Positions 34,765-45,250 are shown, counted from the first letter of the stretch. The stretch: DNA of 64,000 bases from Hymenobacter gelipurpurascens (GCF_900187375.1 NZ_FYEW01000001.1:434001-498000), one strand, 5' to 3'. Notes: a model not told the origin generated them from the letters alone. Made by a program: numbers and translations.

Positions 34765-37700
34765 ATGCACTTCCCTTTACGCAAGACGGCTTTGGGCCTA
34801 AGCTGGCCGCTACTGGCCGCAACCGGGCTCTCCATGGCTGGCGGTCTGCTGGCCCCCTCTGCGGTGCAGGCCCAGGCCACCGCACAATCAGTTTCCGGCC
34901 GCGTTGTTGGCACGGATGGTGCCGGGCTGCCCGGCGTAAACGTGGTCGTGAAAGGCTCTACCACGGGTACTGTAACAAATGACGAAGGTCAGTTTACAGT
35001 GGCGGCTCCGGCTGGCTCTACCCTGGTGTTCTCATTCATAGGGTTTACTCCAAAGGAAGTTGCCGTTGGCAACCAGTCAACGCTTAATGTAACGTTGGGT
35101 GAAGATGCCAAGGCCTTGGATGAGGTAGTGGTAGTAGGCTACGGTGTACAGCGAGCAGAAGCGGTGACTGGTTCAGTTGCTTCTATCGGGGGGGAGGCCT
35201 TGCGTGAAGTACCGTCTGCTAACATCTCACAGGCCTTGCAAGGCCGTTTGCCAGGCGTGCAGTTTTCGCAATCATCCTCCCAGCCAGGCGCCAGCACGCA
35301 AATCCGGATACGCGGCACCCGTTCACTTTCTGCCAGTAATGATCCATTGGTAGTTTTGGACGGTATTCCTTTCCCCGGATCAATTGGTGATATTAACCCC
35401 AACGACATTCAGAGTGTAGACATACTGAAAGATGCGTCTGCAACAGCTATTTACGGGTCGCGTGGAGCGAATGGAGTTGTCCTGATAACCACTAAAAAGG
35501 GTAAAGCAGGTCAAAAACCGCAAATAACGTATGATGGGTTTGTTGGCGCAAAAACACTTTTCGCCAAATACCCCATGATGGACGGGCCTGAATTTGTTGC
35601 GCTACGCAAAGCGGCGGGTATATATACCAATGCTTTAGATGAAGCCGATGATGTGAATACCGATTGGCAGGACTTGTTGTACAGAACCGGTATCCAATCA
35701 AACCACAACTTAGGTGTTTCCGGCGGTACTGAAAACGGGCGTTATAATTTCAACGCGGGTTACTATCAGGAAGAAGGCGTAATTCCTACCCAGCAGTACA
35801 CCCGTTATTCTATTCGCGGTACCCTTGACCAAGGAGTTGGTAAGTATATCCGATTAGGGTTTACCACAAACAACACCTACAGCTTGTCCGAGGGGTCTAA
35901 TGTAGGCATATATGGTATCCTGAATTCATCACCAATTGCTAATCCTTACAATCCGGATGGTACTCTGAAAAGGACCATCAGAATGCCCTTGGATGAGCAG
36001 TGGGTGTATACCAGAAAGATTGTAGAAGACTTGAGCGACCGGTGGTTAAGTGAAACCAAAGCGCTGGCCACGTACAACACCATATTCGCGGAAGCTAAAA
36101 TTCCTGGTGTTGAGGGCTTAAAGTATCGAGTTAACCTGGGCGTAAACTATCGGCAGAGCCAAGGTGGTTCTTACACAGGGCAGGGTATTACCGCTGTTAA
36201 CCCCACTACACCATCAACGGCATCTGTTAGCAATCAGGTTACTACAGACTGGACAGTTGAAAACATATTGTCCTATGATCGCACGTTTGCTGAGAAGCAT
36301 AACATAAATGCTATAGCCCTATACTCTGCCTCCCAAAACAATTTCAACCAGTCTCGGATTGCAGCCCGGGATATCCCTTCAGACGCCTTCCAGTACTATA
36401 ACCTGGGTTTGGCCGCAGGCGAAATCACCGTATCTCCTGGTGACCAACAGTACCGGAAATATGGTCTGCTGTCCTACATGGGACGCGTAATGTACTCCTA
36501 TGATGACCGGTATTTGTTATCCGCTACTGTTCGCTCAGATGGTGCCTCAGTACTGGCCGAAGGACATAAGTGGAATACGTACCCTGCTGTGTCGGTAGGC
36601 TGGAATATAGCCAAAGAGTCCTTTATGCAGGATATCACGGCTATAAACATGCTGAAACTGCGAGCTGGCTATGGTATAACGTCAAACCAGTCTATTGCCC
36701 CATATGCTACGCTAGGCCGCTTAACTACCCGGCCTTACAACTTCGGCCCTACCAATTACCAGACGGGTCTATTCGTAAGCCAATTGCCAAACCCTCTCTT
36801 GGGTTGGGAGTACTCCAAAACTTATAACTACGGGTTGGACTTCGCTGTCCTGAAAAACCGTCTTTCTGGTACTATTGAGTATTACGTCACCAACACCGAG
36901 GATATTCTGCTTGGTTTGCCATTGCCTCCTACTTCTGGCGTGGATAGCTATACTGCCAATATTGGAGCTACTCAAAACAAAGGGGTAGAGCTTTCCTTAA
37001 ATGGAGTGATATTGGAAAATGTCAACGGCTGGACTTGGGAGGCTGGGTTCAACCTATATGCTAACCGTAACAAGATTACGTCACTGGCCGGTGAACAGCA
37101 GAGAGATGAAGGAAACTGGTGGTTTGTTGGCAAGCCTATCAACGTAATATATGATTACGAAAAAATAGGCTTGTGGCAAGAAGAAGACCCCTACAGGAAT
37201 ATTTTTGAGCCAGGTGGAAATGCGGGTATGATCAAGGTGAAATACACCGGCGATTATAATGCAGATGGTACCCCTACCAGAGCCATTGGCCCACAAGACC
37301 GTCAGATTCTGGACGTAAACCCGAACTTTCTTGGCGGTTTCAATACCCGGGTGGCCTATAAAGGATTTGATTTAAGTGCCGTTGGTGCCTTCCAAAACGG
37401 CGGTATCGTTAACAGCACCCTGTATGGCTCATCGGGCTATCTTAACCTGATGAACGGTCGTCGGGGTAATGTGAAAGTAGATTACTGGACTCCCGAGAAT
37501 ACGGACGCCAAGTACCCCAAACCAGGTGGTCTCACGAGCGGCGACAACCCAAAGTATGGCAGCACGCTGGGGTATTTTGATGCCTCTTACCTGAAGGTGC
37601 GTACCATTTCGCTGGGCTATAACTTTGAGAGCAACGCGTGGCTGAAAAACGCCGGAGTTAGCCGACTACGGCTGTACGCGACAGCCCAGAACCCCTTTGT

Positions 37701-37863
37701 ATTCTTTTCTCCTTACAAAAAAGAGTCGGGAATGGACCCCGAAACCAACTCGTACGCCGACCAGAACGTGGCAGTCGCTAATGGTCCGGCCCGTCTGTTG
37801 ACAATAGGCACTAATGCACCTGCAACCCGGACCTACCTATTGGGTCTGAACCTTACCTTCTAA
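34765..37863 (+). CDS. SusC/RagA-type TonB-linked outer-membrane transporter
   Basis: A 1,032-residue outer-membrane importer for xylan oligosaccharides. ATG 34765 begins the signal peptide (residues about 8-38, ending APSAVQAQ). Residues 40-120 are the carboxypeptidase-D-regulatory-like domain (SGRVVGTDGAGLPGVNVVVK). The plug has EVVVVGYGVQRAEAVTGSVA, GRLPGVQFSQSSSQPGAST, VLDGIPFPG and DASATAIYGSRGANGVVLIT. The barrel ends TYLLGLNLTF. It is followed after 11 bases by its SusD partner. Base use is unlike its neighbours: this gene and susD have visibly lower G+C and more A/T-ending codons than the genes on both sides. Confidence 0.95.
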   Translation: MHFPLRKTALGLSWPLLAATGLSMAGGLLAPSAVQAQATAQSVSGRVVGTDGAGLPGVNVVVKGSTTGTVTNDEGQFTVAAPAGSTLVFSFIGFTPKEVAVGNQSTLNVTLGEDAKALDEVVVVGYGVQRAEAVTGSVASIGGEALREVPSANISQALQGRLPGVQFSQSSSQPGASTQIRIRGTRSLSASNDPLVVLDGIPFPGSIGDINPNDIQSVDILKDASATAIYGSRGANGVVLITTKKGKAGQKPQITYDGFVGAKTLFAKYPMMDGPEFVALRKAAGIYTNALDEADDVNTDWQDLLYRTGIQSNHNLGVSGGTENGRYNFNAGYYQEEGVIPTQQYTRYSIRGTLDQGVGKYIRLGFTTNNTYSLSEGSNVGIYGILNSSPIANPYNPDGTLKRTIRMPLDEQWVYTRKIVEDLSDRWLSETKALATYNTIFAEAKIPGVEGLKYRVNLGVNYRQSQGGSYTGQGITAVNPTTPSTASVSNQVTTDWTVENILSYDRTFAEKHNINAIALYSASQNNFNQSRIAARDIPSDAFQYYNLGLAAGEITVSPGDQQYRKYGLLSYMGRVMYSYDDRYLLSATVRSDGASVLAEGHKWNTYPAVSVGWNIAKESFMQDITAINMLKLRAGYGITSNQSIAPYATLGRLTTRPYNFGPTNYQTGLFVSQLPNPLLGWEYSKTYNYGLDFAVLKNRLSGTIEYYVTNTEDILLGLPLPPTSGVDSYTANIGATQNKGVELSLNGVILENVNGWTWEAGFNLYANRNKITSLAGEQQRDEGNWWFVGKPINVIYDYEKIGLWQEEDPYRNIFEPGGNAGMIKVKYTGDYNADGTPTRAIGPQDRQILDVNPNFLGGFNTRVAYKGFDLSAVGAFQNGGIVNSTLYGSSGYLNLMNGRRGNVKVDYWTPENTDAKYPKPGGLTSGDNPKYGSTLGYFDASYLKVRTISLGYNFESNAWLKNAGVSRLRLYATAQNPFVFFSPYKKESGMDPETNSYADQNVAVANGPARLLTIGTNAPATRTYLLGLNLTF

Positions 37864-37874
37864 GAAAGAGAACA

Positions 37875-39827
37875 ATGAAAACCTTTAACATAAAATTCTG
37901 TATTGGGGCGGCCATAATCTCTATGTCCGCAGTTGGGTGCTCGGATATCTTGGATGAAGATCCTAGGAGTATCTATACGCCTGGTTTCTTTCAGACAGAA
38001 AGAGGCGTAAATGGAGGATTGACCTCCATGTACTCTCACTTGCGCTATATCTTCGGTGACGCTTACTTCTATAACACCACCCTCACGGGAACAGACGAAG
38101 TAACCTACGGTAGAGATGCTGACGAGAACTTCCTAGCCATGGACTTCTCAGGCAGAGCGGCTCTTAATTCCAATAACAGCCGGGCCGATAGATTGTGGAC
38201 AGCTGCTTTTCCTAATATCAACACAGCTAGTGGTGTTATCAAGAATGCTACTGCAGTAGGAACCATTTCCCCAGCCCTTGTTGCCGAAGCAAGATTTTTC
38301 CGCGCCTTCGATTACTTCATGCTGGTCCAAACCTTTGGCGGGGTACCACTAGATTTGGGTGCGGGAGAACTGGAGTTCAATACCAATGCTATTAGAACCT
38401 CGGTCCGTAATACGGTACCTGAAGTTTATACCAAAGCGGTTTTTCCTGATCTGCTGCAAGCCATTACTGATTTGCCAGCGACTCCACGGGTAATAGGGGG
38501 CGCAACTAAAACGCTTGCCCGCCTTTATCTGGCGAAAGCCTACCTAACCTATGCCTGGTGGCTTGAAAACCCCAACAATATTCCAACCTATCCAGCAGCT
38601 CAGCGAGTAGATCCTGCAGGTAAGAACGCCCAGTATTATTATCAGCAGGCGTATGATGTAGCCATCGCCGGTATTGAGAACCCAGGGCCCTTCCGTTTGC
38701 AGCCAACGTACTATGATGTACACTTGGCAACAAATGACCGCAATGCCGAGATGATGCTGTACGCTGACCATACGGAGAGCAGCGAGCTTTATAATGGAGG
38801 TAGTCTTACCTTTGGTAGTGGTGGTGCCCCTGACAACTTTGCCGGTTGGATGATGACCTGGAACTATACCAACATCAGAAGCGCCACTAATCCGAATGGA
38901 ACGGGTGCTGTATCTTCTGTGCAGCGGGAAGCAGTTCAGCAGTTAGGCCGCCCCTGGAACCGTATGGCCCCTACCATTAATGCCCTTGAGAACACCTTTG
39001 CTGACAAGACAAATGACTCTCGCTACGATGGTACCTTCACCACAGTTTATCGTGGTAACTGGCCTAAAGGAGGAGTAGCTGCAGCAACCTTGTATAATGC
39101 CAACAATCTACCGGTGACCCCAGGTCAGCCAATCCTGACTTTCTTGAACGAAGAACCGACTACGGCTATTACGTATCCTAGCGGAGCAGGGACAAGTAAC
39201 ATTGGAGCCGGAACGCAGCCCGGCAGAGCAGATTACGTGGTTTCGCTGCGTGGTGTTAGCCGCATTGTTTATCCCGGCCTTTGGAAGCTTGGCCCTTACC
39301 GTACCGACAATGGTACTGGCCTAGGACAGCCTAACGCCGGCAGCACCCGTCCGTTTAACATTGCCAAATTCTCCGAACTGTACTTTGTAGCGGCAGAAGC
39401 AGTTGTAAAAGGAGCAACTCCTAAAGCTGGTCAAGGTGCCAGAGAATTAATTAACGTTATTCGCGCTCGGGCTGGTAAGTGGCGGTTTGACAATAACGGA
39501 AACGTGGCCAAACCGCAGGATAACAGTACTGCTATGGTTGAGGCTACTCCGGCTACTATAGACATCAACTACATTCTGGCAGAACGTTCGCGCGAATACT
39601 ATGGTGAAGGCTACCGCTGGTATGATTTGGTTCGTACCCAGAAATGGACAGAGCTGGCTTCTACCTACCGTATCGGGGGAACCAACTACGGAGATCATAC
39701 GCCTCTAACAGTTACGCGCACCATTCAGCCGTATCACTACCTGCGTCCTATTCCGCAGGTTCAACTTGACCGTCTGGATGTGTCCGCAGATGTAAAAGCT
39801 TCTTATCAAAACCCAGGCTATAACTAG
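37875..39827 (+). CDS. SusD/RagB-type glycan-binding lipoprotein
   Basis: A 650-residue surface lipoprotein that lids the SusC channel and binds glycan. The lipobox is SAVGC with Cys22, followed by SDILDEDPRS. Helical TPR-like elements appear in ALVAEARFFRAFDYFMLVQ with GGVPL and TLARLYLAKAYLTYAW. The C-terminal RagB domain has AEAVVKGATPKAGQGARELI, INVIRARAG and ILAERSREYYGEGYRWYDLV. No SusE/F-type surface protein follows. Like susC it is lower in G+C than its neighbours. A strong hairpin lies directly downstream. Confidence 0.95.
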   Translation: MKTFNIKFCIGAAIISMSAVGCSDILDEDPRSIYTPGFFQTERGVNGGLTSMYSHLRYIFGDAYFYNTTLTGTDEVTYGRDADENFLAMDFSGRAALNSNNSRADRLWTAAFPNINTASGVIKNATAVGTISPALVAEARFFRAFDYFMLVQTFGGVPLDLGAGELEFNTNAIRTSVRNTVPEVYTKAVFPDLLQAITDLPATPRVIGGATKTLARLYLAKAYLTYAWWLENPNNIPTYPAAQRVDPAGKNAQYYYQQAYDVAIAGIENPGPFRLQPTYYDVHLATNDRNAEMMLYADHTESSELYNGGSLTFGSGGAPDNFAGWMMTWNYTNIRSATNPNGTGAVSSVQREAVQQLGRPWNRMAPTINALENTFADKTNDSRYDGTFTTVYRGNWPKGGVAAATLYNANNLPVTPGQPILTFLNEEPTTAITYPSGAGTSNIGAGTQPGRADYVVSLRGVSRIVYPGLWKLGPYRTDNGTGLGQPNAGSTRPFNIAKFSELYFVAAEAVVKGATPKAGQGARELINVIRARAGKWRFDNNGNVAKPQDNSTAMVEATPATIDINYILAERSREYYGEGYRWYDLVRTQKWTELASTYRIGGTNYGDHTPLTVTRTIQPYHYLRPIPQVQLDRLDVSADVKASYQNPGYN

Positions 39828-40174
39828 CCTAATGAAAAAAGGAGTAAAAAGATCGGCTGCTCATGTTGAGCAACCGATCTTTTTACTCCTTTTTCTTTAT
39901 TGCAGTATCCACCTAAATGGTCATGTTAACGCTGCTAGGTTACGGCTTTGCAAGCCATTTGAGCATGTGAATAAATGCCTGCTCTCCTTTGTAGTGCCAA
40001 AACTATGAACCTCTTCTAGTAGCATAGGGAGCTACAGCTCAAATGTAGCTAAGAGGCATCATCCCCCGACTTTCACTAGCTGTTGTCTGCTTCGCAAAGG
40101 TCTAGATGTGGGTAGTACGCTGCTGGATTAACTTGGGCATTAGCTCAGGTATCCGTGAATCTTCACCAAACAGT
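39828..40174. other. Intergenic region after susD
   Basis: 347 bases. The first 67 carry the susD terminator. The rest holds no gene. No copy of the 30-base operator was found. A promoter for the GH43-GH97-GH8 group may lie here but none is convincing. Confidence 0.45.
39835..39894 (+). terminator. Terminator after susD
   Basis: A near-perfect 21-bp stem of AAAAAAGGAGTAAAAAGATCGG paired with CCGATCTTTTTACTCC and a T-run. The loop contains a smaller hairpin GCTCATGTTGAGC. It lies eight bases after the stop and likely limits read-through from susCD into the enzyme genes. Confidence 0.9.
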
Positions 40175-41860
40175 ATGAAACGAACGAAACTAAAAGCACT
40201 ACTCGTTGCCACCATGGCTTTGTCGCTGCAAAGCCATGGCCTATTTGCACAATCGATTGAGTTAGTTAATCCCATTCTAACAGGTTTCTATCCGGACCCA
40301 AGTATTACCAAAGTCGGCAAGGATTACTATCTGGTTAATTCTACGTTCTCTTACTTCCCTGGTATTCCGGTGATGCATAGCAAAGACCTGAAAAACTGGA
40401 AGCAGATTGGCAACGTCATTGACCGTCCCTCGCAAATGACGTTTATGGGCGACCGGATGACGCGTGGATTATTTGCACCAGCCATTGAGTACCACAACGG
40501 CAACTACTACGTCACCTGCACTCAGATTGACCACAAAGGCAACTTTGTAGTAACGGCCAAAAACCCCGCCGGCCCTTGGAGCGACCCAACTTTTCTGCCG
40601 GAGGTGCGGGGTATCGACCCCTCCCTGTATTTCGAGGGCGACAAGGCCTACGTGATCTATAACAGCGACCCGCCCGAGAATAAGCCTCTCTACGACGGGC
40701 ACCGGTCCATCAAGATAATCGAGCTGAATCCGCAGACGCTGCAAACCGTAGGCGAGGCCAAGATTGTGGTGAATGGCGGCGTAGACCTGAGCAAAAAGCC
40801 TGTCTGGATTGAAGGGCCGCACCTGATGAAGCGCGGCGACTGGTATTACCTGTACGCGGCAGAAGGAGGGACCTCCGTCAACCACACCGAGGTGGTATTC
40901 CGCAGCAAGGCGGCGCTAGGCCCCTTTGTGCCTTACGATAAGAACCCCATTCTCTCGCAGCGTGAGCTGCCTAAGGACCGCAAAGACCCCATCACCTCGG
41001 CGGGGCACGCGCAGTTTGTGGAGGGCCCCGATGGCAAGACCTACGCCATTTTCTTGGCCGTGCGGCCTTATGAAGGCAATTTCTACAACACGGGCCGCGA
41101 GACGTTTATCGTGCCGGTGGTGTGGAAAGACGAGTGGCCTGTAATGGACCCTGGGCCAAATGGCGTGCAGTATAGCTATAAAGCCAACTTCCCCGAAGTG
41201 AAGCAACCTGGCGCCCGCCCCCAGAGTGGCAACTTCAGCTACACGCTCACCTTCGAGAAGCAACTCGACCCCGCGCTACTGTTTATGCGCACGGTTGATA
41301 GCACCAATTTCTCGCTGAGTAAGGCCAAGGGCCTCACCCTGAAACTGAAGCCCGAAACAGTGGCCGAAACTGGCAACCCAGCCTTCATCGGCAAGCGGCA
41401 ACAGCACATGTATGGCAGCACCGAAACCGAGCTGACCTTTGCGGCCAAGGCGGCCAACGAAACGGCAGGCCTAGTGGCGTTCCAAGACGAAAAGCACTTC
41501 TATTATCTCTGCAAATCGGTCGAGAATGGCAAGCCCGTCGTGCAACTGCTCAAGAGCACGACCGACACCAAGAACACCGAGCTACTGGCCAAAGCACCGC
41601 TGAAAGCAGCGGCCGGCAAGGTGCAGCTGCGCATCAACGCTGACGGCGACACTTACAGCTTCCGGTTTTCGGAGGATGGCAAAAACTACACGCTGCTGAA
41701 AGATAAAGTGGACGCGCGCTTCCTGAGCACGCAGGTGGCGGGCGGCTTCATCGGCTGCTTGTACGGCATGTATGGCACCTCCGCCGGCCAGCCGACCACC
41801 AACACGGCCTCCTTCAAGTGGCTGAAATACGAAGGGCACGACCCCGTGTACAAGAAATAA
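40175..41860 (+). CDS. GH43 beta-xylosidase/arabinofuranosidase with C-terminal xylosidase domain
   Basis: 561 residues from ATG 40175 with signal peptide (ALLVATMALSLQSHGLFAQ). Five-bladed propeller with the three GH43 acids: base Asp in GFYPDPSITK, Asp in RGIDPSLYF, and acid Glu in IEGPHLMKRGDWYYLY. The second half, from about residue 350, is the beta-sandwich xylosidase C-terminal domain (ARPQSGNFSYTLTF, later DAEFLSTQ-like VDARFLSTQVAGGFIG). It should remove xylose or arabinose from oligosaccharides in the periplasm. It is the first of four GH43 genes; the next gene starts 26 bases after its stop. Confidence 0.92.
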   Translation: MKRTKLKALLVATMALSLQSHGLFAQSIELVNPILTGFYPDPSITKVGKDYYLVNSTFSYFPGIPVMHSKDLKNWKQIGNVIDRPSQMTFMGDRMTRGLFAPAIEYHNGNYYVTCTQIDHKGNFVVTAKNPAGPWSDPTFLPEVRGIDPSLYFEGDKAYVIYNSDPPENKPLYDGHRSIKIIELNPQTLQTVGEAKIVVNGGVDLSKKPVWIEGPHLMKRGDWYYLYAAEGGTSVNHTEVVFRSKAALGPFVPYDKNPILSQRELPKDRKDPITSAGHAQFVEGPDGKTYAIFLAVRPYEGNFYNTGRETFIVPVVWKDEWPVMDPGPNGVQYSYKANFPEVKQPGARPQSGNFSYTLTFEKQLDPALLFMRTVDSTNFSLSKAKGLTLKLKPETVAETGNPAFIGKRQQHMYGSTETELTFAAKAANETAGLVAFQDEKHFYYLCKSVENGKPVVQLLKSTTDTKNTELLAKAPLKAAAGKVQLRINADGDTYSFRFSEDGKNYTLLKDKVDARFLSTQVAGGFIGCLYGMYGTSAGQPTTNTASFKWLKYEGHDPVYKK

Positions 41861-41886
41861 TCTGCCGTCTGCTACGCTTGCTTTCT

Positions 41887-43815
41887 ATGCGCTTTTACTT
41901 GTTTTTGAGTCTATTGGCCCTTCCATTCGCGGCAGCACAGGCCGCTAGGCCTATCCAGATCACTAGTCCCGACGGTGCCGTGCTGGTGACGGTAGATGTA
42001 ACGCCTCAGGGGCAGCCTACTTACGCCGTGCGCTACCGCCAGGCCGAGCTGTTACGCCCCTCGCACCTAGGCCTCCGCCTCGCCAGCGCCGACCTCACGC
42101 AAGGCCTCAAACTGACGAAAGCCGACAAGCAAACTATCGTAGCTGACGACTACCAGCTCGCCACCGACAAGCGCGCCAACTGCCACTACCGGGCCAACCG
42201 GCGCGTGTTGCACTTTACCGGAGCAGCTGGGGCGCCGCAGCTCAGCGTGGTATTTCAGGTATCGAACGATGGGGTGGCGTTTCAGTATTTGGTGGAAGGC
42301 ACGAGCCAGGAGGTGCAACGCATCACGGCCGAGAGCACCACGTTTCATTTGCCCGCCGGCGCCAAAGGGTGGCTGCACCCGCACGCCAAGGCTCAGACTG
42401 GCTTCGCCAACACGCAGCCCTCATATGAGGAAAACTACCAGCGTGGCATTGCAGCCGGCACGCCTTCTACTATTGGGCAGGGGTGGTCGTTTCCGGCCTT
42501 GTTTCAAACCGCTGGTCATTGGGTGTTGCTGACGGAGGCCGGTATGGGCCGCAATTACGCTGGCACCCACCTGGCCCACGAGTCGCCCGATGCCGAGTAC
42601 GCCGTGGCCTTCCCGCAGCTGCCCGAAAAAACGACACCCGACGCGGCCTTGCTGCCCGAAAGCCGCCTGCCGTGGCGCACGCCTTGGCGCGTGGTAGTAG
42701 TGGGTAATTCGTTGGCACCTATTGTGGAATCGACGCTGACGACGGACCTGAGCGCGCCCGCCCAAACGGCCGCGTTGCCTTATGCACCTGGCAATTCGTC
42801 GTGGTCGTGGGTGCTGATGGGGGACCAGAACACCACCTACGATGTACAGCGCCGCTTCATCGACTACGCCGCCAACATGGGGTGGCGCTACTGCCTAGTG
42901 GACGCCCTCTGGGACAAGCAAATCGGCTACGACAAAACCCAGGAGCTGGCCCAGTATGCCCGCTCCAAGAACGTAGGCCTATTGGTGTGGTACAACTCGA
43001 ACGGTCACTGGAACGAGGCCCCGCAAACGCCCACCAACGTGCTGTTTGAGCCCGAAAGTAGGCGCCGGGAGTTTGCCCGCATTAAGCAAATGGGCGTAGC
43101 TGGCGTGAAAATCGACTTCTTCGGCGGCGACGGACAGTCGTTCATGAACTACTATCAGGACTTGCTCGTCGATGCTGCTCAGGCGGGTCTGCTGGTCAAC
43201 TTTCACGGCGCCACTATCCCGAGGGGTTGGAACCGCACCTATCCCAACCTGATGACGATGGAAGCGGTGAAAGGATTTGAGTTCCTGACCTTCGACCAGC
43301 GTAACACCGACCAGGAGGCCACGCACTGCGCCACGCTGCCCTTCACCCGCAACGCCGTGGGGCCGATGGACTTCACGCCCATGGCCTTCTCCGAAATCCG
43401 GGGCAAACAGCGCCGCACGTCCAATGCGTTTGAGCTGGCGTTGTCGGTGCTGTTTCAGTCCGGCATTCAGCACTACGCCGAGGTGCCGGAGGGCATGGCC
43501 GCGCAACCAGCCTACGTGCAGGACTTCGTGAAGAAACTACCCCCGCGCTGGGCCGACGTGAAGCTGCTCGATGGCTTCCCCGGCGAGTACGCGGTGCTGG
43601 CCCGCCAAGCGCCCGGCGGCGGGTGGTACGTGGCCGGCATCAACGCTACTGACGCGCCCAAAACCATTCAAGTTGATCTGGGAAAGCTAGGCCTCAAAAG
43701 TGGTACGCTCATTACTGATGGGGACACCAACCGCAGCTTCAGCACACAGGCTGTGGCGGGCAACACCGTCAGCGTAACGCTGCCCGCACGGGGCGGCTTC
43801 GTGGTGCAACCCTAG
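41887..43815 (+). CDS. GH97 glycosidase
   Basis: 642 residues from ATG 41887, with signal peptide (YLFLSLLALPFAAAQA). N-terminal beta-sandwich, then a TIM barrel with WRYCLVDALWD, VGLLVWYNSNGHWNEAP, GVAGVKIDFFGGDGQ and LMTMEAVKGFEF, then a C-terminal beta domain. Asp410 in VKIDF stands where retaining GH97 enzymes (alpha-galactosidase type) have their nucleophile, so a retaining alpha-galactosidase-like action is more likely than SusB-type inverting glucosidase action. It may remove galactose from arabinoxylan side chains. It is packed tightly between GH43 and GH8. Confidence 0.9.
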   Translation: MRFYLFLSLLALPFAAAQAARPIQITSPDGAVLVTVDVTPQGQPTYAVRYRQAELLRPSHLGLRLASADLTQGLKLTKADKQTIVADDYQLATDKRANCHYRANRRVLHFTGAAGAPQLSVVFQVSNDGVAFQYLVEGTSQEVQRITAESTTFHLPAGAKGWLHPHAKAQTGFANTQPSYEENYQRGIAAGTPSTIGQGWSFPALFQTAGHWVLLTEAGMGRNYAGTHLAHESPDAEYAVAFPQLPEKTTPDAALLPESRLPWRTPWRVVVVGNSLAPIVESTLTTDLSAPAQTAALPYAPGNSSWSWVLMGDQNTTYDVQRRFIDYAANMGWRYCLVDALWDKQIGYDKTQELAQYARSKNVGLLVWYNSNGHWNEAPQTPTNVLFEPESRRREFARIKQMGVAGVKIDFFGGDGQSFMNYYQDLLVDAAQAGLLVNFHGATIPRGWNRTYPNLMTMEAVKGFEFLTFDQRNTDQEATHCATLPFTRNAVGPMDFTPMAFSEIRGKQRRTSNAFELALSVLFQSGIQHYAEVPEGMAAQPAYVQDFVKKLPPRWADVKLLDGFPGEYAVLARQAPGGGWYVAGINATDAPKTIQVDLGKLGLKSGTLITDGDTNRSFSTQAVAGNTVSVTLPARGGFVVQP

Positions 43816-43901
43816 CTCCTCGTTCGCCAATGCTTCCTACCCATCTACCAAACGGGCAGCCCAAGCGAAGCTCCACACCGCCGCCCATTTGCCTAGACTC
43901 T

Positions 43902-45209
43902 ATGAAAACAAGTTCCTCTTTTCTTCACCGCAGCCGGGCTGGGTTGCTAGCGCTAGGCCTGTTGTACGCTGGCCTAGGCCTAGGTAGCGCGGCCGCTCAG
44001 CGCGCCCCAAAGCCGGCTCCCGCCATGCGGAAAGGGGCTTTTTACACGGGCAAGTACCCTAGCCTGCTGCGGGAGGCCGGCTACAATCAGGCCGCCATCG
44101 ACCAGAAAGTAACCCAGGCCTACCACGATGTATTCGAGGGGCCCAACAAGGTGTACTTCGAAGTGGGTGATTCAATGGCCTACGTGTCGGACGTGAAAAA
44201 CCACGATGCCCGGACCGAAGGCATGTCGTATGGGATGATGGTAGCCGTACAGCTCGACAAAAAGCAGGTGTTTGACCGCCTTTGGCGCTGGTCGAAGAAG
44301 TATTTGCAACACCAAAGCGGCCCGCTGGAAGGCTATTTTGCCTGGAGCATCAACACCGCCACGATGAAGCGCAACTCGGAGGGCCCTGCCTCCGATGGAG
44401 AGCTGTACTTCGTTACGAGCCTGCTGTTTGCCTCCAACCGCTGGGGCAATGCTACCGGCATCAATTACTACCAAGAGGCTCGCCGCATTCTGGATGCTTC
44501 CTGGAAAAAAGACGGCACCGGTGGCGTGTACAACCTGATCAACACCCAGCAAAAGCAGATATCCTTTGTGCCGGTGGGGGATATGTATACCTGGACCGAC
44601 CCCTCGTACCATGTGCCGGCTTTTATGGAGGTATGGGCCGCCTACGCTAAAGACGGACACGAGCAGTTTTACCGGGCCTGCGCCGATACGTCGCGGGCGT
44701 TTCTGCACCGAGCATGTGCCGCGCCCACCGGCCTCAACTACGACTACACCGAGTTCAGCGGCAAGCCCCACGCGACCAAGTGGGCACCGCCCGCCTTCCG
44801 CTACGATTCGTGGCGGGTGCCTATGAACATTGCCATGGACTATGTGTGGTTTGGCAAGGACAAGGCCTGGCAGGAGCAATACGCGCGTCGCTTTCAGGGA
44901 TTCCTGCGTGGCAAGGGGCTGAACACGTTCGAAGACCAGTTCAATGTGGACGGCTCACGGCCCGACTTCATCTTGCCCGCCGGCGACGTCAAGAAGTTGC
45001 GGCACTCCCTAGGCCTAGTGGCTACCAGCGCGTCGGCCTCGCTCATGCACCAAGACCGGGACTTAGCCTTCGTGCATGCGATCTGGAACGCCAAGCTAGC
45101 GCCTTATGAGGATGGCTATTTCGACCCCTATTACGACGGCCTCTTATACCTGTTTAGCCTAATGCATTTGAGCGGCAAGTATCAGGCTATCAAGCCTGCA
45201 CAGCACTAA
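43902..45209 (+). CDS. GH8 exo-oligoxylanase-like enzyme
   Basis: 435 residues from ATG 43902; signal peptide residues about 1-33 (GLLALGLLYAGLGLGSAAAQ lies within it and holds several CTAGGCC motifs). (Alpha/alpha)6 GH8 barrel with acid Glu106 in RTEGMSYGMMVAVQ, Asp165 in ASDGELYFVTSLLFAS, and SWRVPMNIAMDYVWF. Closest in layout to reducing-end xylose-releasing oligoxylanases (Rex) rather than to cellulases. Together with the GH10 enzyme it would cut the xylan backbone and then shorten the products. The next GH43 gene begins 41 bases downstream. Confidence 0.9.
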   Translation: MKTSSSFLHRSRAGLLALGLLYAGLGLGSAAAQRAPKPAPAMRKGAFYTGKYPSLLREAGYNQAAIDQKVTQAYHDVFEGPNKVYFEVGDSMAYVSDVKNHDARTEGMSYGMMVAVQLDKKQVFDRLWRWSKKYLQHQSGPLEGYFAWSINTATMKRNSEGPASDGELYFVTSLLFASNRWGNATGINYYQEARRILDASWKKDGTGGVYNLINTQQKQISFVPVGDMYTWTDPSYHVPAFMEVWAAYAKDGHEQFYRACADTSRAFLHRACAAPTGLNYDYTEFSGKPHATKWAPPAFRYDSWRVPMNIAMDYVWFGKDKAWQEQYARRFQGFLRGKGLNTFEDQFNVDGSRPDFILPAGDVKKLRHSLGLVATSASASLMHQDRDLAFVHAIWNAKLAPYEDGYFDPYYDGLLYLFSLMHLSGKYQAIKPAQH

Positions 45210-45250
45210 TTCTACGCTTGCTCAATACTCCCTCGCCCATACCTTGCCCG

